Below are positions 46,768-56,015 of a DNA stretch of 64,000 nt, piece by piece. Position numbers and translations under genes: made by a program. The stretch spans positions 1 to 64,000 of the forward strand of contig NZ_JAJBZT010000009.1 in the NCBI RefSeq assembly GCF_020564625.1, written 5' to 3'. The notes below the pieces were generated by a model. That model searched no databases and had not been told where the DNA came from. It was given only the letters and a program-made list of their open reading frames with translations. How positions within the stretch are numbered: position 1 is the stretch's first letter; the number at the start of each line of letters is the position of its first letter. Source of the DNA: Leeia speluncae (GTDB lineage: Bacteria; Pseudomonadota; Gammaproteobacteria; Burkholderiales; Leeiaceae).

Positions 46768-48537
46768 CTACCGTCTAGCCCGCATTAACGTTAGCTCTCG
46801 GTACTTTTCTTTTTCTTCTGGCGTTAAACTAGCCAAACCAGAAGAGGTAACTTTGCGCTCAATGTAATCTTGCAATTGCTCTTGCTTTTTCCACTCCGCC
46901 GATTTAATGATTTGCTGACAAATATCTGCAAACTCTTTTTCAGCCTCCTCACTAGCAAAATCTTGAGACACCACCCACTCTGCCGTAAGCAACTTTTGCC
47001 AACGCGAATGAAACTGAGGAAACTGCTGCAAAATAACTTCTGTCGATACTTCTTTTAATGTAGGTGATGATTGCAAAAACTCAAGCAGCGCTTGGGATTC
47101 CGCTCCATCAATATGCGATTTATGCAACTGCCCAAATAATGAGCGATTACGTTCTGCTATTGCCGGTTTTTGTAGCAAAAAACCGATTAACCTATCTTCT
47201 AATGTAGCCGGCGCTTTACTTGCCATCCTCACTTCTGGTGGAGAACGTTTTTTCCCTGGCTGCCATTTTTCCTGTTTAGGCCTGAGTAATCCGGCAAAGT
47301 TTCTTGCTTCAGTCCACATTACATTTCTTAATGTGGGGGCGGCTATTTGATTTAACAAGGGCTTTATTTCATGCCAAAACTTTGCTTTATCCTCCGCTCG
47401 ACCTTTGGCCAACTCGGTTCTGCTTCCAATTTCTTGAATCAAGAATCGAGACAATGGCAATACACGTTCCGCAAGTAGCTTTTCAAAACCATCTTTTCCT
47501 ACTTGCCGTACAAAAGTATCGGGGTCCTCTCCTTCGGGTAAAAACAAGAATTCAGTGGTAATGGCATCGGTTAGTAATGGCAATAAATTTTCCAATGCTC
47601 TCCAGGCGGCTTTGCGCCCCGCATTATCACCATCAAAACAAAAAATAATGCGTTCACTATAGCGGAGTAACTTATGAATATGGTCGCCGGTTGTTGCCGT
47701 GCCTAACGTAGCCACAGCATAATCCACCCCAAACTGGGATAGCGCCACGACATCCATATACCCCTCGACCACCATCACTTTTCCAGCGGTTTTAATCGCT
47801 TGTCGTGCCTGCCAGAGTCCGTACAACTCCTTACCTTTTTCAAACAAAGGCGTTTCTGGTGAGTTAAGATATTTAGGCTCCCCCTTACCCAATACCCTCC
47901 CACCAAAGCCAATGATTTGGCCTTTTTGGTTATGGATGGGAAACATCACGCGATGGCGAAAGCGATCGTAACGACGACCTTGCTCATTCTTAATGACTAA
48001 GCCAGCGCTTAACAAATCGTCTTGTGTCTCATATTGAGGAAAGACGGTGGCCAATGCCTGCCAATCTTCTGGAGAAAACCCTAATTCAAAGCGCGCAGCA
48101 ATTTCACCAGTTAGCCCTCGCTTCTTAAGATAATCAATTGCTTCAGGCGATTGTTTGAGGGATTTTTTGAAAAAATTAGTTGCAACACTCATCACATCCA
48201 ATAACGGAGACACGACAGCTTTTTGTTGCTCAAAACGCTCCGAGCGCTCTTCTGGCACCACCATCCCGTACTCAGAGGCAAGCATTTTTACGGCATCAAT
48301 AAAACCTAACCCTTGGTATTCCATGATAAATCCAAGGGCATTTCCATGCACACCACATCCGAAGCAGTGATAAAACTGTTTGGTTGGACTAACGGTAAAG
48401 GAAGGTGACTTTTCTTGATGGAATGGACAGCAGGCGGAATAGTTCTGACCTGCTTTTTTTAAAGGAACAAAACGCTCCACCACCTGCACGATATCCGCTC
48501 TTGCAAGCAAGTCATCTATGAAGGTTTGCGGAATCAC
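46768..48537 (-). CDS. dnaG: DNA primase
   Basis: 589 residues: N-terminal CHC2 zinc finger (CCPFHQEKSPSF...FYHCFGCG, about 36-63), TOPRIM catalytic centre with VVEGYMDVVAL near 264 and FDGDNAGRKAA near 308, and a C-terminal helicase-binding domain. Makes RNA primers at the replication fork. The start is a GTG with GGAG nine bases upstream. Confidence 0.97.
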   Translation of the reverse strand: MIPQTFIDDLLARADIVQVVERFVPLKKAGQNYSACCPFHQEKSPSFTVSPTKQFYHCFGCGVHGNALGFIMEYQGLGFIDAVKMLASEYGMVVPEERSERFEQQKAVVSPLLDVMSVATNFFKKSLKQSPEAIDYLKKRGLTGEIAARFELGFSPEDWQALATVFPQYETQDDLLSAGLVIKNEQGRRYDRFRHRVMFPIHNQKGQIIGFGGRVLGKGEPKYLNSPETPLFEKGKELYGLWQARQAIKTAGKVMVVEGYMDVVALSQFGVDYAVATLGTATTGDHIHKLLRYSERIIFCFDGDNAGRKAAWRALENLLPLLTDAITTEFLFLPEGEDPDTFVRQVGKDGFEKLLAERVLPLSRFLIQEIGSRTELAKGRAEDKAKFWHEIKPLLNQIAAPTLRNVMWTEARNFAGLLRPKQEKWQPGKKRSPPEVRMASKAPATLEDRLIGFLLQKPAIAERNRSLFGQLHKSHIDGAESQALLEFLQSSPTLKEVSTEVILQQFPQFHSRWQKLLTAEWVVSQDFASEEAEKEFADICQQIIKSAEWKKQEQLQDYIERKVTSSGLASLTPEEKEKYRELTLMRARR

Positions 48538-48578
48538 GCGCCAAGGCTCCTAAAATTAAATAGCACCACAAACAACAA

Positions 48579-48606
48579 TGCCCGTTGCGAAGAATCGTAA
48601 CGGGCA
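48579..48606 (-). other. Hairpin between yqeY and dnaG
   Basis: TGCCCGTT and AACGGGCA pair around a 12-base loop 42 bp before dnaG. A weak intra-operon terminator or processing site here is known in the classical rpsU-dnaG-rpoD operon; this may play that part. There is no strong U-tract. Confidence 0.5.
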
Positions 48607-48635
48607 ATTGCTAATTGCTTCATCCATCAGCAGTA

Positions 48636-49082
48636 TTATCCTGCGAGGACTTCTTTCAATATCGCAGAAACCACTGACATGTCTGCTTTACCTGCCAATT
48701 CAGCTTTTAATACAGGCATTACTTTGCCCATCGCTTGCGGGCCAGTCAAACCTGACTCAGCCACTGCTTTTTCAACCACCTGACGAATCTCTCCTTCAGA
48801 TAGTGAAGCAGGCAAATATGCTTGCAAGATCACCACTTCCGCACGCTCTGCATCGGCAAGATCGGTTCTGCCTGCCGCATCAAACTGGGAAATACTATCT
48901 TTGCGTTGTTTTAGCATTTTGCTAATAATGGCAATGATATCAGCGTCAGCCAACTCAATACGCTGATCCACTTCTTTTTGTTTAATCTCGGATGACAAAA
49001 GACGCAAGGCACCCAGGCGTTGCATTTCTTTGCTACGCATGGCTGCCTTGATGTCATCGAGAATTTGCTGCTTTAAAGACAT
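48636..49082 (-). CDS. yqeY: GatB/YqeY domain protein
   Basis: 148 residues, entirely one YqeY domain (LKQQILDDIKAAMRSKEMQRLGALRLLSSEIKQKEVD, GPQAMGKVMPVLK). The domain resembles the tRNA-binding tail of GatB; a role in tRNA amidation is suspected but not proven. It is inserted between rpsU and dnaG, an arrangement common outside enterics. GAGAG precedes the ATG. Confidence 0.92.
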   Translation of the reverse strand: MSLKQQILDDIKAAMRSKEMQRLGALRLLSSEIKQKEVDQRIELADADIIAIISKMLKQRKDSISQFDAAGRTDLADAERAEVVILQAYLPASLSEGEIRQVVEKAVAESGLTGPQAMGKVMPVLKAELAGKADMSVVSAILKEVLAG

Positions 49083-49131
49083 TGCAACAACTCTCTTTTC
49101 AAATTTACTACAGATGAAGAATCAAATCTGA

Positions 49132-49344
49132 TTAATACATCTTTGGTGGCAAAGTTTGGCTACGCAGGCGTTTGTAATGACGCTTAACTGCAGCAGCTAA
49201 TTTGCGCTTGCGTTCAGCAGTAGGCTTTTCGTAGAACTCGCGAGCACGTAGTTCGGTCAATAGACCTGTTTTTTCTACTGTGCGCTTGAAACGGCGCATG
49301 GCAACTTCAAACGGCTCATTCTCTTTAACGCGTACGCTTGGCAT
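49132..49344 (-). CDS. rpsU: Ribosomal protein bS21
   Basis: 70 residues, basic, with the bS21 pattern [21 protein letters not shown] and the [19 protein letters not shown] tail. Helps 16S rRNA pair with mRNA at initiation. First gene of the rpsU-yqeY-dnaG-rpoD operon with GAGGT before its start and a clear sigma-70 promoter upstream. Confidence 0.97.
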   Translation of the reverse strand: MPSVRVKENEPFEVAMRRFKRTVEKTGLLTELRAREFYEKPTAERKRKLAAAVKRHYKRLRSQTLPPKMY

Positions 49345-49389
49345 AGAACATCGACCTCAATTCAAAAGGTTAGGTTTATAAAAAATGGG

Positions 49390-49417
49390 ATTCTAGCAGA
49401 AAAAAGAATCAAATCAA
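49390..49417 (-). promoter_or_regulatory. Sigma-70 promoter of rpsU operon
   Basis: On the minus strand TTGATT (49412-49417) and TAGAAT (49390-49395) are 16 bases apart, a good sigma-70 match. It begins only 8 bp after the flgL stop and gives an mRNA leader of about 40 bases before rpsU. Confidence 0.75.
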
Positions 49418-49424
49418 AGTCATA

Positions 49425-50333
49425 TCACGACAAATAGTCAAACAAAGATAGACCTTGTGTCTGTTTGTACGTTGTACGCGTCACTTCTAACAACTGCTGC
49501 GCTTGCATATAATTGGTGACCGATTCTGCATAATCGACGTCAATCAAGTGGCTTCTTTCAGTCTCATACTGCAGAGATAGGTCTTCATTCACTTGTGTGG
49601 ACATATCAATTTCATTTTGGCGCGTACCAACTGCACTCACCTTCACCCCAATTTGCTGTTGCGCAGATTTAATACCAGCCAAGGCAGAAGTCACATCTGC
49701 GGTATAGGTAGAAGATGATGAACCTGCCATCAATGCATCGTACAACTGTTTAATGCTACCAAACGAGTCACCAAAGACAGAATCACCGGCTTCACTAGTT
49801 TGTATATAGCGTGATTCAGTTAATTGAATTTGACGAACACCTTGGTCACCATTATAGCTAATTGTGCCGATCGCACCTGTTGATGCAGTCTCTGTAAATG
49901 GCTGTGTACCACCTTGGTAGCCAGAGAACATATATAAACCATCTGCACCTTGTGTATTTGCCAAACTCAAATATTCACGAAACTGAGACTCCACACTCGC
50001 GGCCAATTGCTGCTTGTTCGCATCTGAAAGTGTTCCGTTACCGGCTTGCACCGCAATATCTTGTAAGTTTGTTAAGATATCTGAAGCATTTGTAAGCTGT
50101 GTCTCCAATAACGACATGGTATCTGCAGCCGTCTGGCCATTCTTTGTAAATTGATCTACTCTTGATTGCGAGTTAATCACATTTAACGCACGAGCAGCGG
50201 CGACAGGGTCATCAGAAGCGGTAACAACACGCTTACCGGTAGATAGCTGTAATTGCGCTTTTACCTGCTCGTTCATTTTTTCAGTCATCCCGGCTTGGGC
50301 CATGGATCTGATGGTTAAGCTACTGAGTCTCAT
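49425..50333 (-). CDS. flgL: Flagellar hook-filament junction protein FlgL
   Basis: 302 residues with flagellin-like ends: N-terminal RLSSLTIRSMAQAGMTEKMNEQVKAQLQLSTGKRVVTASDDPVAAARALN and C-terminal DYAESVTNYMQAQQLLEVTRTTYKQTQGLSLFDYL. It joins the hook via FlgK to the filament. GAGGTGA precedes the ATG; 11 bp after flgK. Confidence 0.94.
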   Translation of the reverse strand: MRLSSLTIRSMAQAGMTEKMNEQVKAQLQLSTGKRVVTASDDPVAAARALNVINSQSRVDQFTKNGQTAADTMSLLETQLTNASDILTNLQDIAVQAGNGTLSDANKQQLAASVESQFREYLSLANTQGADGLYMFSGYQGGTQPFTETASTGAIGTISYNGDQGVRQIQLTESRYIQTSEAGDSVFGDSFGSIKQLYDALMAGSSSSTYTADVTSALAGIKSAQQQIGVKVSAVGTRQNEIDMSTQVNEDLSLQYETERSHLIDVDYAESVTNYMQAQQLLEVTRTTYKQTQGLSLFDYLS

Positions 50334-50344
50334 ATTTCACCTCA

Positions 50345-52252
50345 TTAACTCATTAAACTAAAGATATCATCGAGCATTTTTTGAGCAGTCGTTAAAATAC
50401 GTGCGGCCGCCTGGTATGCTTGTTGATACTGAATTAAATTGGCAGCTTCTTCATCTAAGTTAACACCAGAGAATGACTGCTGCGCAGTGGTTACACTATC
50501 TAGCAATGTAGTTTGAGAAGTGTACTCAGTATCTAACTGGCTCGTTTTTGTACCCACTGAACTCACTAACTGGGCATAAGATTCCGAAATCGTTGCCGTA
50601 CCATTATTGGTCAATTTTGCGGTTGCTAATTTACCTAACAAATTAGCATTTCGACTATCCGCTGTACCACTATTATTGCGGCCAACTGTAAATGAATCCC
50701 CTGAACTAGGTGTACCAGATAGCGTGAAAGACATGGTACCACCAGAACTAAGCGCGACTGAAACAGTATTCCCACTCAACGTAATCGTGTCTCCAGAATC
50801 CGAAGAGGTAAACGCCCCACCAGAATAAGTGAACGTTCTCATCGCAGACGTACTGCCATATGCAGGGAATGCCGAGTCAGACAAAGTGGCGCTATCTATA
50901 CTATTAAGCGTTAAAGTAGATGTTCCTGTGTTGCTAGTACCGGCAGTTGCGGTTAATGGTAAGCCTGCGGCTACTTTTGCGGTATCAGAAATTAAGGCAC
51001 TTAAATTAGTTGCCCCACTAACTGTCGGTTGTACTAAATATGAATCGCCAGCGGTTGGCGTGGCAGACAACGAAAAATCAATACCATCAAGCGTAAAACT
51101 CGAACCTGTAAATGAACTTACCGTGTTATCTGACATTCTAGTTACATTGTAGTTTGTACCATCAAATGCAACTTTATAATCACTTGCTTGTAACGAAGAA
51201 TAATCCGATACAGTCGCGGTTAATGCCGCAGTAGACACATTATTTGAGTTTGAATAGACGGATGGTGAGCTAATTGAAAATACATCCGCACCTAAATTAC
51301 CATTCAAATCTTGGCCTAACTTATGCTGTTCGTTAAAGGCATTGGCCAAGACCATTGCCTCTTTGCCCAGTTCATTTCTCGCATTGGTTACCGTTACGTC
51401 ACGATAATCAATTAGCGCACCTAAACTTCCGCCACTTAAACTAGTTGAGTCCAACAGAATATCAGATGCGCCATTCGACAAATAAATGTCCGATTTTTGT
51501 GGATTGGAGGCAGAGCGCTTGCTCGTAACTTCATTTGCTGTCGTACCAACAACTAAGCTCTGACCATTACCGGTTGTTATATTGAAAAATCCAGACGAGT
51601 CCTCTGTAACATCCACTTGTATAATTTTATTTAACTCATTGACCAGCGCGTCGCGCTGATCGTGCAAATCATTCGCCTGCTGATTGCCAGAAGTACTTTC
51701 AATTCGGACAATAGAGGCGTTTAACTTTGCAATTTGCGAAGTGTATGAATTAACCTGCGCAACAGAATCTTGTATTTGCTGATCAGCGCCGCTGTACAAG
51801 TCATTCAACCTCTCTGCCATGGTATTGAATTGATTCACCAACGCCTCTGTTGAGGACAAAAATGACTGACGAGAAGAGACACTCGCAGGTGTACTCGCAA
51901 CAGAAGAAAGCGCATTATAAAAAGTACTCAATCCAGTCGAGATACTATTATCTGAGCTAATAAGATCATTTACTTGCGAAATTTGGCTGAGATATGTGCT
52001 GAGATAACTAGCCTCCCCACTCACCGTTCTAACTTGGCTATCCAAGAAATCGTTATACGAACGAGTAATGTTTGTCACCATCGTGCCGGCACCAACAAAG
52101 CCCGAGCCGGTCAACTGTGGGGTTTGACTAGTTTGCGTAATCGATTGTCGATGGTACGAAGTGCTGCTTGAGTTGGTAATATTATGCCCAGTGGTAGAAA
52201 TACCTAATTGGGCAGCACTCAACGCAGAAAGACCAATTGAATACAGCGTCAT
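50345..52252 (-). CDS. flgK: Flagellar hook-associated protein 1 FlgK
   Basis: 635 residues with conserved ends: N-terminal YSIGLSALSAAQLGISTTGHNITNSSSTSYHRQ and C-terminal GVNLDEEAANLIQYQQAYQAAARILTTAQKMLDDI. The Ser/Thr/Gly-rich middle (about 310-520) is the variable surface part. First junction protein on the hook. AAGGAG lies 8 bases before the ATG, and a sigma-28 promoter is just upstream. Confidence 0.94.
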   Translation of the reverse strand: MTLYSIGLSALSAAQLGISTTGHNITNSSSTSYHRQSITQTSQTPQLTGSGFVGAGTMVTNITRSYNDFLDSQVRTVSGEASYLSTYLSQISQVNDLISSDNSISTGLSTFYNALSSVASTPASVSSRQSFLSSTEALVNQFNTMAERLNDLYSGADQQIQDSVAQVNSYTSQIAKLNASIVRIESTSGNQQANDLHDQRDALVNELNKIIQVDVTEDSSGFFNITTGNGQSLVVGTTANEVTSKRSASNPQKSDIYLSNGASDILLDSTSLSGGSLGALIDYRDVTVTNARNELGKEAMVLANAFNEQHKLGQDLNGNLGADVFSISSPSVYSNSNNVSTAALTATVSDYSSLQASDYKVAFDGTNYNVTRMSDNTVSSFTGSSFTLDGIDFSLSATPTAGDSYLVQPTVSGATNLSALISDTAKVAAGLPLTATAGTSNTGTSTLTLNSIDSATLSDSAFPAYGSTSAMRTFTYSGGAFTSSDSGDTITLSGNTVSVALSSGGTMSFTLSGTPSSGDSFTVGRNNSGTADSRNANLLGKLATAKLTNNGTATISESYAQLVSSVGTKTSQLDTEYTSQTTLLDSVTTAQQSFSGVNLDEEAANLIQYQQAYQAAARILTTAQKMLDDIFSLMS

Positions 52253-52273
52253 TTGATTTACTCCTTACTCTCT

Positions 52274-52300
52274 ATATCGACTTGAGTATGTATAACTTGA
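52274..52300 (-). promoter_or_regulatory. Sigma-28 (FliA) promoter of flgKL
   Basis: On the minus strand TCAAGTTA (52293-52300), eleven bases, GTCGATAT (52274-52281), against the sigma-28 consensus TAAAGTTT-N11-GCCGATAA. Spacing is exact and 5-6 of 8 positions match in each box. Start of transcription would be near 52267, 15 bases before flgK. Confidence 0.78.
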
Positions 52301-52318
52301 ATCAAATTACTCAAACGA

Positions 52319-53275
52319 TTACAAATTTTGCAATCTAGTTTGCCTAGCCACTTTCGCTAGCTTCATTGCATATGTTGGGTCTGTTGCATAGCCACCATTC
52401 TGTAATGCAAGGCCGAAGCCAGTTGCATCATTCCCTTTATTGAGGGCATGGCGATAGCGATCATTTTTTGCCAATAAGTTTGCATAATCGGCAAACGCTT
52501 CTTCATAAGACGAATAAGCGCGAAACCTTTCCACTTTTTTGACTGGTGAGCCATTGATATATTCAGTAGTTAAGGTTTCTACTGATTTACCTTGCCAATC
52601 ACTATTCGCTTTGATTCCAAATAAATTGAATGAAGTTTTTCCATTGGAATCTTTAATTTCTTTTTTGCCCCAGCCACTTTCTAAGGCGGCATGTGCAGCA
52701 ATAATTCTTTGTGAGACACCAAGCATACTGGCAGCAGTTTGTAATCCACCACTAATGCGATCAATAAAATTATCTGAAACCGTTGTTTTTGCAGCGGCAA
52801 GTGCCTCATTAATTGGATTCACCGTGCCAGCCAACTGGGTAGATGCCTCTGAAATGCTATTTACCATCCCAGTTACAGCTGGTTGCCGTGCTTGACCGTT
52901 ATATGAGCGTACATTTAACCCTGTAAAGGCATCTGTTGCCGCCACTTGTTGGTTTTGCGGCAATAATTGCCTAACCAACATATCAGCAAGACCAATCCCT
53001 TTACTATTCGCCATATCTAATGAAATTTGCTGATCGTACATGCCTTGAAACATTTTAGTCGAAGAGGAATCCCAAATTTCATCTTCCCCAACCGTTGCCC
53101 GCATGCTTTTCATCATTTGCTCAAGTAAGAGTGCTTCAAACTGCTGGGCGGCTTTACGCAGTGTTGCAACATCTCCTTTCGCAGCGCCCGCTTTCATATT
53201 GCCGATCGCATTAACATCAATCGCCAATGATGGCGCTGAATTAATTGTCGATGAGCCTGTTAATGCGGGATTCAT
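52319..53275 (-). CDS. flgJ: Flagellar rod cap and peptidoglycan hydrolase FlgJ
   Basis: 318 residues in two parts: the rod-cap domain (about 35-105, FEALLLEQMMKSMRATVGEDEIWDSSSTKMFQGMYDQQIS) and a C-terminal glucosaminidase-type muramidase (about 170-315, IIAAHAALESGWGKKEI with the catalytic glutamate, FNLFGIKA). It digests murein so the rod can pass. AAGGAAAG precedes the start. It lies after the flgI terminator, so it may be expressed by read-through or its own promoter. Confidence 0.95.
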   Translation of the reverse strand: MNPALTGSSTINSAPSLAIDVNAIGNMKAGAAKGDVATLRKAAQQFEALLLEQMMKSMRATVGEDEIWDSSSTKMFQGMYDQQISLDMANSKGIGLADMLVRQLLPQNQQVAATDAFTGLNVRSYNGQARQPAVTGMVNSISEASTQLAGTVNPINEALAAAKTTVSDNFIDRISGGLQTAASMLGVSQRIIAAHAALESGWGKKEIKDSNGKTSFNLFGIKANSDWQGKSVETLTTEYINGSPVKKVERFRAYSSYEEAFADYANLLAKNDRYRHALNKGNDATGFGLALQNGGYATDPTYAMKLAKVARQTRLQNL

Positions 53276-53353
53276 TTTCTTTCCTTGAATATGCGACCTT
53301 TGCTAATTAATAAGCAGGAAACATGCCATATATGAAAAGAAAGATCCAAAAAT

Positions 53354-53378
53354 AAAAGCCTTCATTGGGAAGGCTTTT
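53354..53378 (-). terminator. Terminator after flgI
   Basis: AAAAGCCTT and AAGGCTTTT form a 9-bp stem with a seven-base loop 25 bp after the flgI stop, followed on the minus strand by ATTTTTGG. It separates flgBCDEFGHI from flgJKL. Confidence 0.82.
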
Positions 53379-53403
53379 ATTTCTATGATTAAATCAATCT
53401 TAA

Positions 53404-54495
53404 CTAGATGATTTCTAAATCTGCACGCAATGCGCCCGCAGCTTTCATTGCTTGCAAAATGGACAATAAATCCTGCGGTGTAGCACCTACCGCATTTAAT
53501 GCCTTCACTACATCAGAGAGTCTGGTTGCTTTTGGCAAACTCACTAATTGGCCTTTATCTGCATTGATGGAAACATTTGAGTTTGCCGTACCTGCTGTTT
53601 GCCCATTAGACAATGCACCTGGTTGACTAACCGAATTATCCGTACCAATCACCACCGATAAATTGCCATGCGCCACCGCACAGTGATCCACCATCACAGA
53701 CTGATTCATGACAATTGATCCTGTCCGTGCATTTACGATCACCTTTGGCGATGCTGTAGCAGGTGCAACCATCAAGTTTTCAACTTGAGAAATAAAGGCG
53801 ACACGCTTTGTTGAATCCGATGGTGCTCTGACTTGAATCAATCGACCATCAAGGGCTCTCGCTGCATTACCACCAACCGAACGATTAATTGCATCTACCA
53901 CTCGGTCGGCTGTAGTAAAGTCTGTTGTCGTTAGTTCTAAGTTGATAAACTCACCCTGCCCAAGCGGTGTTGGCACGGCCTTTTCAACCGTTGCACCAGC
54001 AGGGATGCGTCCTGCGTTTAGCTGATTCACTTGCGCACTACTTCCATTGGCAGATGCACCAGCCCCGCCGAGCAAGATGTTTCCTTGTGCAATCGCATAC
54101 ACTTGCCCATCAGCACCTTTTAGCGGACTGAGTAGCAAAGTACCTCCGCGCAAACTTTTTGAACTACCAAGGCTAGAAACGGTGACATCAATTTGCTGGC
54201 CAGGTCGGGCAAATGGCGGCAAGGTAGCAGTGATACTAACCGGTGCGGCATTTTTTGCCGATAAGTTAGTTCCGGCGGGTAATTGCACGCCTAATTGACT
54301 CAACATTGTAACTAAGCTTTGCGACGTTAAAGACGAGCTATCGCCAGACCCATCCAATCCGACCACCACACCATAACCAACCAACTGGTTAATCCGAACA
54401 CCTTCTATGTTTGCTAAATCCTTGATCCGCTCCGCTGAAGCCGCACCATTGATAGCGATCAAACCAAGACAAAGCAAACGTAAAATCAGCTTCAT
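53404..54495 (-). CDS. flgI: Flagellar P-ring protein FlgI
   Basis: 363 residues with a cleavable signal peptide (LILRLLCLGLIAINGAASA) and the conserved ERIKDLANIEGVRINQLVGYGVVVGLDGSGDSS, then VTVSSLGSSKSLRGGTLLLSPL near 103. Forms the periplasmic P-ring around the rod. AAGGAAT precedes the start. Confidence 0.96.
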   Translation of the reverse strand: MKLILRLLCLGLIAINGAASAERIKDLANIEGVRINQLVGYGVVVGLDGSGDSSSLTSQSLVTMLSQLGVQLPAGTNLSAKNAAPVSITATLPPFARPGQQIDVTVSSLGSSKSLRGGTLLLSPLKGADGQVYAIAQGNILLGGAGASANGSSAQVNQLNAGRIPAGATVEKAVPTPLGQGEFINLELTTTDFTTADRVVDAINRSVGGNAARALDGRLIQVRAPSDSTKRVAFISQVENLMVAPATASPKVIVNARTGSIVMNQSVMVDHCAVAHGNLSVVIGTDNSVSQPGALSNGQTAGTANSNVSINADKGQLVSLPKATRLSDVVKALNAVGATPQDLLSILQAMKAAGALRADLEII

Positions 54496-54514
54496 GCCTA
54501 TTCCTTACTCTGCT

Positions 54515-55195
54515 TTAGAACGGTAAAAATGATAAGAAGAATTTAGATAACCAACCCATTGCCTGTGAAGCATCTACTTGCCCGTCACCACGCTGCTCGA
54601 TCCTTGCATCTGCCACCTTAGTGGAAGAAACAGTGTTACCCACTTTGATATCTCGTGGATCCACCACACCAGAGAAACGTACAAACGAGGTTTCTTGGTT
54701 TAGGGCAATTTGCTTTTCACCAGCAACGACTAAATTTCCGTTATTCAATACATCCACCACGGTTACAGAAATACTGCCGGTAAAGGTATTGCTGTTGGTA
54801 CTTTCACCTTTTCCATTGAAGGTAGAGCTAGAGGAACCATCAACAGACAAGTCTGTTAACTTACTTAATGCGCTAGGCACTAACGAACCAGAGACAGTCG
54901 GCAAACCCGCTGATAATGTATTCGATTTACTGGTCTTCGTTTCGGCTTTGTTGTTCGCACTCAACTTTTCTTCGATGCTAATTGTGAGCGTGTCACCAAT
55001 CGTTCTTGCAATTCGATCTTCGAATAAATTGATTCGACTATTGCTGGCTTGATAAATTGCACCGTTTTGCGGAGCTGCCACCACTTGTTTTGGGGGTCGT
55101 ACCGTTAAGGGGCCTTCAACAATACTTTTTGGTGTATTGCTACAAGCCGACAACAGCATGCCGACAAAAGTAAGTGACAATAAACGAGCAAACAT
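54515..55195 (-). CDS. flgH: Flagellar L-ring lipoprotein FlgH
   Basis: 226 residues with a lipoprotein signal (LLSAC, lipidated Cys 18) and the family motifs GAIYQASNSRINLFEDRIARTIGDTLTISI and VVAGEKQIALNQETSFVRFSGVVDPRDI. Forms the outer-membrane L-ring. I set the start at 55195, where AGGTGGGA is five bases upstream; the longer frame begins inside flgG and an ATG two codons earlier is too close to the site. Confidence 0.95.
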   Translation of the reverse strand: MFARLLSLTFVGMLLSACSNTPKSIVEGPLTVRPPKQVVAAPQNGAIYQASNSRINLFEDRIARTIGDTLTISIEEKLSANNKAETKTSKSNTLSAGLPTVSGSLVPSALSKLTDLSVDGSSSSTFNGKGESTNSNTFTGSISVTVVDVLNNGNLVVAGEKQIALNQETSFVRFSGVVDPRDIKVGNTVSSTKVADARIEQRGDGQVDASQAMGWLSKFFLSFLPF

Positions 55196-55214
55196 TTTCA
55201 TCCCACCTTTAAAC

Positions 55215-55997
55215 TTAGAGGCTAACGAGTTTCTGCAGCATTTCGTCAGATGCGGTAATCGCACGTGAGTTAATTTCAAACGCTCTTTGCGCTTGAATCA
55301 TACTCACCAACTCTTCTGTTACGTTCACGTTTGAGGTTTCTAAATAGTCTTGGTTAATTAAACCAGTACCATTCGTACCCGGTGTAGAAACAGTTGGCGC
55401 ACCACTGGATGCGGTCTCAATGAATAAATTCTCACCCTGGCTTTGCAGACCACCCGGGTTAATAAAGTTAGCTAAGGTGATATTGCCAATCTGTGTCGTC
55501 GCTGAACTGCCCGATTGCGTAATAGAAACCGTACCATCTGTACCAATGGTGAGAGACGTCGCATCAGAAGGAATCGTAATCGCCGGCTGAAGTGGGTAAC
55601 CACTACTGGTCACAATTTGGCCAGTACTATCTTTTTGGAAAGCACCATCACGCGTGTAACCCGTCGTACCATCTGGCAAAAGCACTTGAAAAAAACCCGA
55701 GCCATTAATCGCCATATCCAGCGAATTTTCTGTGCTTTGTAAGCTACCTTGAGTAAAAATTCGCTCGGTGGCAATTGGTCTGGCACCCGTACCAACCTGC
55801 AACCCACTTGGAATTTGCGTTTGCCCTGTAGAACTTGCGCCGGGCTGACGAAGCGTCTGATAAAGCAAGTCTTCAAATAGCGGACGTTGGCGTTTAAAAC
55901 CATTGGTACTGACGTTTGCCAAGTTGTTGGAAATGACGTCAATATTGGTCTGCTGCGTATCGAGACCAGTTTTAGCAATCCAGAGCGATCTAATCAT
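55215..55997 (-). CDS. flgG: Flagellar distal rod protein FlgG
   Basis: 260 residues with N-terminal [45 protein letters not shown] and C-terminal [36 protein letters not shown], the rod/hook signature. Directly between flgF and flgH with short gaps. Confidence 0.97.
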   Translation of the reverse strand: MIRSLWIAKTGLDTQQTNIDVISNNLANVSTNGFKRQRPLFEDLLYQTLRQPGASSTGQTQIPSGLQVGTGARPIATERIFTQGSLQSTENSLDMAINGSGFFQVLLPDGTTGYTRDGAFQKDSTGQIVTSSGYPLQPAITIPSDATSLTIGTDGTVSITQSGSSATTQIGNITLANFINPGGLQSQGENLFIETASSGAPTVSTPGTNGTGLINQDYLETSNVNVTEELVSMIQAQRAFEINSRAITASDEMLQKLVSL

Positions 55998-56015
55998 TAT
56001 TCAACTCTTCTTTTA

